5,326 bases of DNA, taken from the NCBI GenBank assembly GCA_005792225.1, contig SXSP01000256.1, positions 1-5,326 on the forward strand. Direction: 5' to 3'. This DNA is from Bdellovibrionales bacterium (GTDB lineage Bacteria; Bdellovibrionota; Bdellovibrionia; Bdellovibrionales; JAMPXM01). A program made the translations under genes and the position numbers. Positions 1-5,309 of this stretch are shown here, piece by piece. The notes beneath the pieces were generated by a model. It did not search any database, had not been told where the DNA came from, and saw only the letters and a list, made by a program, of their open reading frames with translations. The first letter of the stretch is position 1, and each line of letters starts with the position of its first letter.

Positions 1-250
1 CGATGTCGACGCCAACAGCTGCGGGGATGATCGCACCTTTTGTGGGAATCACGCTTCCGACCGTAGCACCGATACCGACGTGAACGTCTGGCATGGCCGC
101 GACCCACTTATGAATAAAGGGAAGGCTCGCGGCACGAGAGAGTTGGCGCCGAGCTTCGTCTTCGAAGGGAACTCCCTTCGTCCAAGATTTGACGAGACCG
201 CCCGTCTCACTTTCGATCAGCTCATAACGATTTGGGCTTGGATTCGACAC
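1..250 (-). CDS. rtcB: RtcB family RNA-splicing ligase, N-terminal part (cut by left edge)
   Basis: RtcB is a Mn2+/GTP-dependent ligase that joins RNA 2',3'-cyclic phosphate or 3'-phosphate ends to 5'-OH ends in RNA repair or tRNA splicing. The visible part reads through WTKGVPFEDEARRQL, then MPDVHVGIGATVGSVIPTKG and AIIPAAVGVDIG. These closely match the start of E. coli RtcB as I recall it. The Asp of GVDIG corresponds to the metal-binding Asp75; the following metal-binding Cys and the catalytic C-terminal half lie outside the window. The frame is open from an ATG at 274, but that ATG has no Shine-Dalgarno. An in-frame GTG at 250 sits four bases after GGAGG and gives an N-terminus about seven residues longer than that of E. 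coli, so I use it. The gene follows the DUF808 gene on the same strand with a ~100-base gap, so it could be read through or have its own promoter. No rtcA, rtcR or archease gene is visible. The family call is firm; only the start is uncertain. Confidence 0.95.
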   Translation of the reverse strand, partial: MSNPSPNRYELIESETGGLVKSWTKGVPFEDEARRQLSRAASLPFIHKWVAAMPDVHVGIGATVGSVIPTKGAIIPAAVGVDI

Positions 251-254
251 CGAT

Positions 255-259
255 CCTCC
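255..259 (-). promoter_or_regulatory. Ribosome binding site of rtcB (decides the start)
   Basis: Read on the minus strand this is GGAGG, four bases before a GTG at 250. The upstream in-frame ATG at 274 is preceded by ACGACACAGATTCA, which has no Shine-Dalgarno match. The same GGAGG-N4-GTG arrangement recurs in cheY and cheW. Confidence 0.55.
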
Positions 260-273
260 GTTGGGTTGGTCCA

Positions 274-295
274 TTGAATCTGTGTCGTGATTCAA
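274..295. repeat. Perfect 7+7 inverted repeat upstream of rtcB
   Basis: TTGAATC (274-280) and GATTCAA (289-295) are exact reverse complements separated by eight bases. The repeat lies in the gap between the DUF808 gene and rtcB, 24 bases before the preferred GTG start and touching the alternative ATG. No T-run follows on either strand, so it does not look like an intrinsic terminator. An operator or a small 5' leader hairpin is possible. A weak promoter-like pair on the minus strand, TTGCCA (299-304) and CAGATT (277-282) with a 16-base spacer, would put its -10 inside the repeat. Confidence 0.45.
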
Positions 296-347
296 GCTTG
301 GCAAGTCAGACGGAACCTAACTTCACCCCAATGGCCTCATCGGTGAG

Positions 348-1220
348 TTAGACCTTACGGAACTTTTTCACCAGGCCGAGGAGCAATACGACAAAACCTC
401 CCGCTACGAGACCCGTGACGAGAGAGAGGGCGCCACCCGCGAGGGCTCCGTGAGATTCCTCGATGTGATGTAGAAAAGGAATTCCGTGAACGAGAATGCC
501 GCCGCCGACGAGGAACATCGCGATCGTTCCGGCAATGCCGAGAAAACGCATCAGGAGAGGGGCAAAGGCGAGAATTCCGCGTCCTAGCTTTCGTACGGCG
601 GGAGAATTCTTTTCTGCTGAAAGATAGATACCCAGATCGTCGAGTTTCACGATGATGGCCACCAAACCGTAGACTCCGATTGTCATGATAACGGAGATTC
701 CGATGAGCACTGAAAACTGCTGGAGGAGAGGTGCCTGCGCGACCGTACCGAGAGAAATGACGATGATTTCCGCCGAAAGAATGAAGTCCGTTCTGACGGC
801 ACCCTTGACTCGCTCTTTTTCGTAGTCCTCTGGAAGTGGCGCGACGGGATTGGTCGGCTTTTCGACTTTTTCTTCATGATCCTTATGGAAAAACTTCTCG
901 TAAATTTTCTCGAATCCCTCAAAGCAGAGAAACAGGCCACCGGCCATCAAGAGGGGTGTCACGAGCCAAGGCACGAATTGACTGATGCCGACGGCGAGGG
1001 GAACGAGAATCAATTTGTTAACGGCGGAGCCTTTGGCGACCGACCAGACGAGTGGCAGTTCCCGGTCGGCGTTTAGACCCGTCATCTGTTGAGCGTTCAG
1101 CGCGAGATCGTCACCGAGAACACCGGCCGTCTTTTTAGTTGCGACTTTCGTCATCGTCGCGACGTCGTCGAGCGTGGAGGCGATATCATCGAGAAGCGTT
1201 AAGAGACTGGAAGCTGCCAT
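348..1220 (-). CDS. yedI: DUF808 (YedI-like) inner membrane protein
   Basis: A 290-residue integral membrane protein of the DUF808 family, whose E. coli member is YedI; the molecular function is not established. The family signature is clear: the N-terminal LLDDIASTLDDVATMTKVATKKTAGVLGDDLALNAQQ segment (about 9-45), ADRELPLVWSVAKGS (51-65), FEGFEK (100-105), the polar VKGAVRTDFILSAEIIVISLG stretch (138-158) and VKLDDLGIYL (191-200). Hydrophobic segments lie at about 68-84, 86-101, 149-165, 168-192, 217-245 and 258-284. A charged loop (107-145) separates the second and third, and the C-terminus is basic (KKFRKV). Length is near the family norm. The ATG is supported by GGAG on the minus strand at 1227-1230, six bases upstream. 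The neighbouring rtcB is on the same strand, but no functional link is known; the exporter gene diverges upstream. No signal peptide or truncation is seen. Confidence 0.93.
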   Translation of the reverse strand: MAASSLLTLLDDIASTLDDVATMTKVATKKTAGVLGDDLALNAQQMTGLNADRELPLVWSVAKGSAVNKLILVPLAVGISQFVPWLVTPLLMAGGLFLCFEGFEKIYEKFFHKDHEEKVEKPTNPVAPLPEDYEKERVKGAVRTDFILSAEIIVISLGTVAQAPLLQQFSVLIGISVIMTIGVYGLVAIIVKLDDLGIYLSAEKNSPAVRKLGRGILAFAPLLMRFLGIAGTIAMFLVGGGILVHGIPFLHHIEESHGALAGGALSLVTGLVAGGFVVLLLGLVKKFRKV

Positions 1221-1259
1221 GATTCACTCCAAAAGAGAAAGACCTAATCAAGTAACCGA

Positions 1260-1287
1260 GGGATAAACCAGTTCTATCAATTGTCAC
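1260..1287 (-). promoter_or_regulatory. Weak sigma-70-like promoter candidate for the DUF808 gene
   Basis: On the minus strand GTGACA (1282-1287, five of six to TTGACA) is followed after 16 bases by TATCCC (1260-1265, three of six to TATAAT). It lies about 40 bases before the DUF808 start in the divergent gap. The -10 is poor, so this is only the best candidate I could find by eye. Confidence 0.2.
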
Positions 1288-1329
1288 CGGCGACGGCAAC
1301 GCTCACGGCTCATTCGGCTTTATTGCGCG

Positions 1330-1358
1330 ATGACTTTTGACCCGGCTGCGCGCACAAT
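1330..1358 (+). promoter_or_regulatory. Weak sigma-70-like promoter candidate for the MFS gene
   Basis: ATGACT (1330-1335, four of six to TTGACA) and CACAAT (1353-1358, four of six to TATAAT) are separated by 17 bases. Transcription would start at about 1365, the A of the MFS start codon, giving a leaderless or near-leaderless message. This would fit the absence of any Shine-Dalgarno before that ATG. Both boxes are imperfect. Confidence 0.22.
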
Positions 1359-1364
1359 CGTGTC

Positions 1365-2582
1365 ATGAACACAATTTCTTCTGAACGTTCAGAGCCGAGC
1401 GCAACGGTCGTAATCGCCTTGGGTATCCTCAACGCACTTACGCCTTTCACTATCGACCTCTATTTGCCGGCTTTCGCCGACATCGCGAGTGATTTACGAA
1501 CGGATGTGCCGAGCGTCTCTCTATCGGTCGCGACCTACTTTATCGGGTTCGCCCTCGGGCAGGTGATCTACGGTCCGCTTCTTGACAGGTTCGGCCGCAA
1601 GCCGCCGATTCTCGTAGGTCTGATTTTGTACGTGATCGCGACTCTCGGATGCCTGCGCTCTCAAACGATTCATGAGCTCTTGGTTGTCCGATTCTTTCAG
1701 GCACTCGGGGGTTCTGCCGCATCCGTCGGTGCGATGACAATGGTGCGAGATCTCTTTCCTCCCAATCAGACGGCCAAAGTTTTTTCGGTGTTGATGTTGG
1801 TGCTCAGTGTTTCGCCGCTCTTTGCTCCGACCATGGGAGGATGGATGGCGGCCCATCAAGGGTGGCGCTTTATTTTCGCGGTGCTGGCCGCTCTCGCGGT
1901 CGCGAATTTCATCATCGTTTGCCTTTTGCCAAAGACTCGCGGGAGGGATCCCAGTGTCAGTCTGAAGATCGTTCCTGTCCTGAGAACCTTCAGGGAAGTG
2001 TTACGCATTCCCAGCTTTCGAACGTACACGATCGCCGGAGCGCTCTCTTTTGCCGGTATGTTCGTCTTCGTTACCGGGTCACCCGCGGTCTTTATCGACG
2101 GGTTCGGAGTTTCGAAGCAAGGTTACGGTTTGATCTTCGCGCTCATCGCCGGAGGCATGATCGCGGGCGGCCAAATCAATAACCTACTCATGAAGAGAGC
2201 GTCCAGTCAGACGATCTTCCGTCGTGCGATGCTCTTTCAGCTGATCATGGGAGCTCTGTTTCTCGCGAGTGTCCTGATTTTCGATTTGGGTCTGGAAATG
2301 ACGATCGCCTTCTTGTTCTTCATCATCAGCTCGATGGGTATTGGGTATCCGAACGCGGCTTCGCTCGCGCTCGAGAAAGTCACCGCGAATGTGGGGAGCG
2401 CGTCGGCCCTCTTGGGATTTTTACAGATGGGATTCGGTGCCGTACTCTCGTCTTTGGTGGGGCTCATCAGCGCTCGGGGCTCGGTCTCCACGGCGCTGGT
2501 CATGTGCATTTCGGCGTGCCTCGGTTGGTTTGTTCTCAACTGGTCAAAGACTGAGGTGGTTAAAGACCCTTCTTCAATTTGA
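1365..2582 (+). CDS. Bcr/CflA-family MFS drug exporter (DHA1)
   Basis: A 405-residue major facilitator protein, predicted inner membrane with 12 helices, of the proton-coupled DHA1 drug-efflux group. The Bcr/CflA subgroup signature is TPFTIDLYLPAF in TM1 (26-37). Loop 2-3 carries motif A, GPLLDRFGRKP (70-80). TM4 carries the conserved arginine in VVRFFQALGGSAAS (R109). TM5 carries a motif C-like SPLFAPTMGGW (150-160). Approximate helices are 14-36, 52-72, 81-98, 104-128, 138-160, 165-189, 220-244, 252-275, 287-305, 311-330, 343-369 and 375-393, with a longer cytoplasmic loop at 190-219. Length is typical. Substrate cannot be read from sequence; bicyclomycin, chloramphenicol or sulfonamide export are known for relatives. 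The ATG at 1365 has no clear ribosome binding site and no better in-frame start nearby. The gene diverges from the DUF808 gene and overlaps the 3' end of cheY by 23 bases. Confidence 0.92.
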   Translation: MNTISSERSEPSATVVIALGILNALTPFTIDLYLPAFADIASDLRTDVPSVSLSVATYFIGFALGQVIYGPLLDRFGRKPPILVGLILYVIATLGCLRSQTIHELLVVRFFQALGGSAASVGAMTMVRDLFPPNQTAKVFSVLMLVLSVSPLFAPTMGGWMAAHQGWRFIFAVLAALAVANFIIVCLLPKTRGRDPSVSLKIVPVLRTFREVLRIPSFRTYTIAGALSFAGMFVFVTGSPAVFIDGFGVSKQGYGLIFALIAGGMIAGGQINNLLMKRASSQTIFRRAMLFQLIMGALFLASVLIFDLGLEMTIAFLFFIISSMGIGYPNAASLALEKVTANVGSASALLGFLQMGFGAVLSSLVGLISARGSVSTALVMCISACLGWFVLNWSKTEVVKDPSSI

Positions 2583-2597
2583 GGACGATGTCTTTAA
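2560..2597. repeat. 8+8 inverted repeat across the convergent gene ends
   Basis: TTAAAGAC (2560-2567) and GTCTTTAA (2590-2597) are exact reverse complements with a 22-base interior. One arm contains the cheY stop codon, and the MFS stop (2580-2582) lies in the loop. There is no T-run after either arm and the stem is A/T-rich, so it is not a classical intrinsic terminator. It is however the only structure placed to separate the two converging transcripts. Confidence 0.4.
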
Positions 2598-2976
2598 TCT
2601 TGGTGTCGAGCGCCGCCGGTTGGAACGGTTTAACGATGTAATCGTTTGCGCCGGCGGCTAGAGCGCGGGTGACCATCTTGTTATCGGATTCAGCCGTGAC
2701 CATGACAAAGGGAAGAGTGGCGAACGTGGGCGTGCGGCGGAGGACTTCAAGAACTTCAAAGCCCGTCACTTCGGGCATATTCCAGTCGCAGAAAACGATG
2801 TCGTAGGGGGTCCCGTTTTTGTGGGCATCGCCGATCATGTCGAGCGCGATTGCGCCATTTGCCGCGTCGTCGAGATCAACGTAACCAAGATCGCTCAAGA
2901 TATTTCTCAACATCGTTCGGACCATATCGAAGTCGTCGACGACGAGGATGCGTATGTTCTTGGAACTTGATTTCAC
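2560..2976 (-). CDS. cheY: CheY-type single-domain response regulator
   Basis: A stand-alone receiver domain of about 139 residues with no output domain, as in chemotaxis CheY, which carries the phosphate from CheA to the flagellar switch protein FliM. Numbered from the upstream ATG at 2994, it shows the acidic pair D20-D21 (LVVDDFDMVR), phospho-acceptor D70 in FCDWNMPEVTG, T100 in VMVTAES, aromatic switch residue Y119 in ANDYIVKPF, and K122. The DWNMP and DYIVKPF strings resemble enteric CheY more than generic receivers. The longest frame starts at ATG 2994, which has no Shine-Dalgarno. GGAGG at 2984-2988 precedes two tandem GTG codons (2979 and 2976, gaps of four and seven bases), so I place the start at 2976. 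The sigma-28-like promoter upstream also predicts transcription starting at about 2992, excluding the ATG. It diverges from cheA, which should be its kinase. Alternative: a CheY paralogue with a phosphate-sink or adaptation role. Confidence 0.92.
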   Translation of the reverse strand: MKSSSKNIRILVVDDFDMVRTMLRNILSDLGYVDLDDAANGAIALDMIGDAHKNGTPYDIVFCDWNMPEVTGFEVLEVLRRTPTFATLPFVMVTAESDNKMVTRALAAGANDYIVKPFQPAALDTKIKDIVLKLKKGL

Positions 2977-2983
2977 CACGAGC

Positions 2984-2988
2984 CCTCC
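2984..2988 (-). promoter_or_regulatory. Ribosome binding site of cheY (decides the start)
   Basis: GGAGG on the minus strand, seven bases before the GTG at 2976 and four before the GTG at 2979. Nothing comparable precedes the in-frame ATG at 2994. Confidence 0.65.
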
Positions 2989-2998
2989 AGACATTTGC

Positions 2999-3026
2999 GC
3001 ATCGGCCAGGCTAACAGGAGACTTGA
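2999..3026 (-). promoter_or_regulatory. Sigma-28 (FliA/SigD)-like promoter candidate for cheY
   Basis: On the minus strand TCAAGTCT (3019-3026) matches six of eight to the sigma-28 -35 TAAAGTTT. After 12 bases GCCGATGC (2999-3006) matches six of eight to GCCGATAA. The usual spacer for the 8-base boxes is 11, so this is one base longer. The predicted start at about 2992 leaves a short leader that holds the GGAGG of cheY. The divergent cheA has the same element with the same spacer. Confidence 0.42.
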
Positions 3027-3033
3027 AGCCTTA

Positions 3034-3050
3034 ACCGTATTTGAGACGGT
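3034..3050. repeat. Short inverted repeat in the cheY-cheA gap
   Basis: ACCGT (3034-3038) and ACGGT (3046-3050) are exact reverse complements separated by seven bases. It lies just upstream of the proposed cheY -35 box. It could be half of a regulator site, but five-base arms can arise by chance. Confidence 0.25.
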
Positions 3051-3071
3051 GAAATATGAATCAACGAAACT

Positions 3072-3092
3072 CTGGATCGATCGATAGTCCAG
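3072..3092. repeat. Inverted repeat with a nested ATCGATCGAT palindrome, cheY-cheA gap
   Basis: CTGGA (3072-3076) and TCCAG (3088-3092) are inverted arms with an 11-base interior. Overlapping this is the 10-base palindrome ATCGATCGAT (3076-3085). The two symmetries are not centred on the same base. The element lies between the two divergent promoter candidates, where an operator would be expected; no known regulator site is recognised. Confidence 0.28.
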
Positions 3093-3129
3093 CATCGTCG
3101 TTAAGCAGTTGATCTGGTCCTGGTTTTCA

Positions 3130-3157
3130 TAAACTTTCCAAGCGTTTTCGCCGAGAT
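3130..3157 (+). promoter_or_regulatory. Sigma-28 (FliA/SigD)-like promoter candidate for cheA
   Basis: TAAACTTT (3130-3137) matches seven of eight to the sigma-28 -35 TAAAGTTT. After 12 bases GCCGAGAT (3150-3157) matches six of eight to GCCGATAA. Transcription would begin at about 3164, just after the ATG at 3156. If real, translation would start at the ATG at 3165 (nearly leaderless) or later. The 12-base spacer is the same as in the divergent cheY candidate. Confidence 0.45.
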
Positions 3158-4814
3158 GCAGGGCATGCCGGCTAATCCCGCTATCCTGAAAATGTTCGCC
3201 GATGAGATCGAAGATCATATTCTCAAATGGGAATCGGCATGCCTTCGTCTTGAGAACGGGTCAAACCGAAGCGCGATTCTCGCTGAGCTCTTTCGTTACG
3301 CCCACAATTTGAAAGCGGGCTCCCAGATGGCGGAGCTTGCGACGATGGCGCAACTCCTCCATCGACTGGAAGATTACCTGGTGGCCGTCAAGAACGGCGA
3401 TCTGGTCCTGGTCGAAGAATCACAAGATTTATTTACCGACGTCGGCGCCTATTTAAAAGATTGCCTGAAAGGGCTCCGTTCGGGAAAAGAGACGAACATC
3501 GATACGGCCGTCATTGAGACGAAAATCGTTCTTCTCTTGCGTGGTTCAGCCGATCCCTTGACTCCCGATACTCCGGCGTCTCGTTCTGAGAGCTCCGCGC
3601 CCGCGGATCAAGCTTCAGAACGTCCCGCCGACATCAGCACCAAGGTCAAACTCACGCAACTCGATCAACTGATTCGCCTGATCGGCGAACTCTCGATCGA
3701 AAACGAAATGATCGGCGCCGGAATGACATCGGCGGTTGCGGATTCGCTTCGTCAAAGTTGGGTGCGCAGTCGAAAGGTCCTTAAGGACCTTCAGGCGACC
3801 GCGATCAGCCTGCGAATGCAAACCCTCGAGACGCTCTTCATGCGACTCGAGAAGACGGCGATCGATACCTCACGCAAACTTGGCAAGAAAGTCGTGATCC
3901 GCAAGGCGGGTCTCGATGTCGAACTTGATAAACAGATCATCGAACGACTGACCGAACCGCTGACTCACATGATTCGAAACGCGATCGATCACGGAATTGA
4001 GGCCGGGGCGATTCGCAAGTTCGGCGGTAAGAACGAGTACGGGACGCTGATTCTCAGCGCCCACGATGAAGGCGGCAGTATCGAACTCGTGATCGAAGAT
4101 GACGGCAAGGGGATCGATGCCGAAGCGGTGTTCAGGAAAGCGATTGAAAAGGGTCTCGTCAAAGCCGATGCGCAGCTCTCGGAAAGCGAGAAGAGACAAC
4201 TCGTTTTTCTTCCCGGCTTCTCCACGGCCGATGCGGTCACCGAGTTTTCCGGCCGCGGCGTCGGGATGGACGTCGTCAAGACACTGGTCGACAGCTTGGG
4301 TGGAGAGATCGAAATTCAAAGCGCAGTCGGTCATGGCACGAAGTTCTCGATGAGAATTCCAACGACCGTCAGCATCCTCGACGCGCTCGTCGTGGATGTC
4401 GAAGGCGTCAACTATGCCGTACCGACTCAAGATCTGCGTGAGATCATCAATCTCGCCGATCACCCGATTCACGTCAGTCAGCAAGAAAACCCTTACGTGG
4501 TTCTCCGCGAGAGTGTCGTGACGCTTCGGAGAATCTCTGAGTTCATCCGCTTTCATCCCGATCAAGTTCCGGAAGTGCAAAAGCCCGCCACCGTGACCGA
4601 GCGGCGGCCCGCACTTATCGTCAAAGCCGGAGAGAGCGTTGTGGGATTTCCGGTCGAGCGGATCCTTTCTCAGCAGCGTCTCCACATTCGGCCTTTGCAC
4701 GAAAGTTTGCAGGGGATGAACGGAGCCATCGGCACGGCCATTCTCGCCGGTGGTGAGGCGAGCGTAATTTTGAATCTACAATCAATCGTAAGAAAAATAA
4801 GTCTCGGAGCATGA
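3156..4814 (+). CDS. cheA: Chemotaxis histidine kinase CheA lacking the P2 domain
   Basis: A 552-residue cytoplasmic kinase of receptor arrays, shorter than the ~650-residue E. coli CheA. P1 (about 1-130) has phospho-acceptor H50 in YAHNLKAGS with partners K53, H69 and E72 at the same spacing as E. coli H48/K51/H67/E70; the first glycine after the lysine is replaced by A54. A Ser/Pro/Ala-rich linker (131-158) then runs straight into the P3 dimerisation helices (about 160-225, LTQLDQLIRLIGELSIENEM), so the CheY-binding P2 domain is absent. P4 has the N box THMIRNAIDHGIE (270-282, N275), G1 IEDDGKGID (313-321), F box FLPGFSTA (351-358), G2 GRGVGMDVV (366-374) and G3 VGHGTKF (391-397), all intact. 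P5, the CheW-like regulatory domain, fills 404-552. Neither ATG 3156 nor ATG 3165 has a good Shine-Dalgarno. The second aligns better with the E. coli N-terminus and with the promoter candidate upstream. cheW follows after one base. Confidence 0.95.
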   Translation: MQGMPANPAILKMFADEIEDHILKWESACLRLENGSNRSAILAELFRYAHNLKAGSQMAELATMAQLLHRLEDYLVAVKNGDLVLVEESQDLFTDVGAYLKDCLKGLRSGKETNIDTAVIETKIVLLLRGSADPLTPDTPASRSESSAPADQASERPADISTKVKLTQLDQLIRLIGELSIENEMIGAGMTSAVADSLRQSWVRSRKVLKDLQATAISLRMQTLETLFMRLEKTAIDTSRKLGKKVVIRKAGLDVELDKQIIERLTEPLTHMIRNAIDHGIEAGAIRKFGGKNEYGTLILSAHDEGGSIELVIEDDGKGIDAEAVFRKAIEKGLVKADAQLSESEKRQLVFLPGFSTADAVTEFSGRGVGMDVVKTLVDSLGGEIEIQSAVGHGTKFSMRIPTTVSILDALVVDVEGVNYAVPTQDLREIINLADHPIHVSQQENPYVVLRESVVTLRRISEFIRFHPDQVPEVQKPATVTERRPALIVKAGESVVGFPVERILSQQRLHIRPLHESLQGMNGAIGTAILAGGEASVILNLQSIVRKISLGA

Positions 4815-4815
4815 C

Positions 4816-5307
4816 ATGACCCATTGGACGAGCCAGCGCACGGATCAGGAAGGAGGAGAGGTGGACGGTAACGAACACACATATCTTCTTTTCTTCGCGG
4901 GCGGTGAGCTCTACGGCACGAAAATTCATGACGTACGCGAGGTGATCGCGCCGCAAACGCCGAAACCTGTCGCGGATACTCAGCCATGGGTGAAGGGGAT
5001 TATCAACCTTCGCGGCGAAGTGATGGTTGTCGTGGATCTTCGATACCGGCTGAAGACGAGTCAGCCTCCCTCGAGAACCTACATGGTCATTGAGTCGGAT
5101 AAAGGTTTCATCGCCCTGATGGTCGATTCAATTCATGCGGTGAGGCACTACAAGCCCGAAGAAATTCAGGATCGCACCCATCTCCAGTTGAGCGTGAAAA
5201 ACGATCACTTTGTCGGCGTTGGCAAACAGGGTGAAGAGACCGCGATCCTTCTCGACTTAAGAAAAGTATTTACAGAAGAAGAATTCGTTCAAAGCGTGGG
5301 ATTCTAA
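4816..5307 (+). CDS. cheW: Chemotaxis coupling protein CheW
   Basis: A single CheW domain of 163 residues (148 from the internal start). CheW bridges chemoreceptors and the CheA P5 domain in the array. Visible features are YLLFFAGGELYGTKIHDVREVI (23-44, the first subdomain), WVKGIINLRGEVMVVVDLRYRL (58-79) with the family NLRG at 64-67, whose R66 matches the receptor/CheA-contacting arginine of E. coli CheW, then MVDSIHAVRHYKPEEI (102-117) and VGVGKQGEETAILLDLRKVF (133-152). Two starts are plausible. ATG 4816 overlaps the end of cheA as ATGACATG and has GGAG (4806-4809) six bases upstream, favouring translational coupling. GTG 4861 has AAGGAGG four bases upstream and removes a low-complexity polar N-terminus. 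It lies in an operon with cheA (one-base gap) and the next gene (two-base gap). Confidence 0.95.
   Translation: MTHWTSQRTDQEGGEVDGNEHTYLLFFAGGELYGTKIHDVREVIAPQTPKPVADTQPWVKGIINLRGEVMVVVDLRYRLKTSQPPSRTYMVIESDKGFIALMVDSIHAVRHYKPEEIQDRTHLQLSVKNDHFVGVGKQGEETAILLDLRKVFTEEEFVQSVGF
4850..4856 (+). promoter_or_regulatory. Strong internal Shine-Dalgarno in cheW
   Basis: AAGGAGG, four bases before an in-frame GTG at 4861 (residue 16 of the longer form). It is the strongest Shine-Dalgarno I found in the window by eye and may mark the true or a second cheW start. Confidence 0.45.
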
Positions 5308-5309
5308 CG

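Noticed and set aside
80..277. Plus-strand open frame of 65 codons at the left end
   Set aside because: It is antisense to a frame that clearly encodes the conserved RtcB N-terminus.
332..347. CTCA-TCGG-TGAG mini-hairpin after the DUF808 stop as a terminator
   Set aside because: A four-base stem and no T-run on either strand.
3056..3112. 18-codon plus-strand frame upstream of cheA, a possible leader peptide
   Set aside because: It has no convincing Shine-Dalgarno and lies upstream of the best cheA promoter candidate, so it would not be on that transcript.
3198..3205. GCCGATGA, a 7/8 match to the sigma-28 -10 box inside cheA
   Set aside because: No matching -35 box at the right distance; it is explained by the coding of Ala-Asp-Glu.
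2973..3218. Minus-strand 81-codon frame covering the cheY-cheA gap
   Set aside because: It begins inside cheA, has no Shine-Dalgarno, overlaps the cheY start and shows no family resemblance; the gap has better promoter-like content.
3870..4700. 276-codon minus-strand frame inside cheA
   Set aside because: It is a shadow of cheA; the plus frame carries every HATPase box, whereas the minus frame matches no family I recognise.
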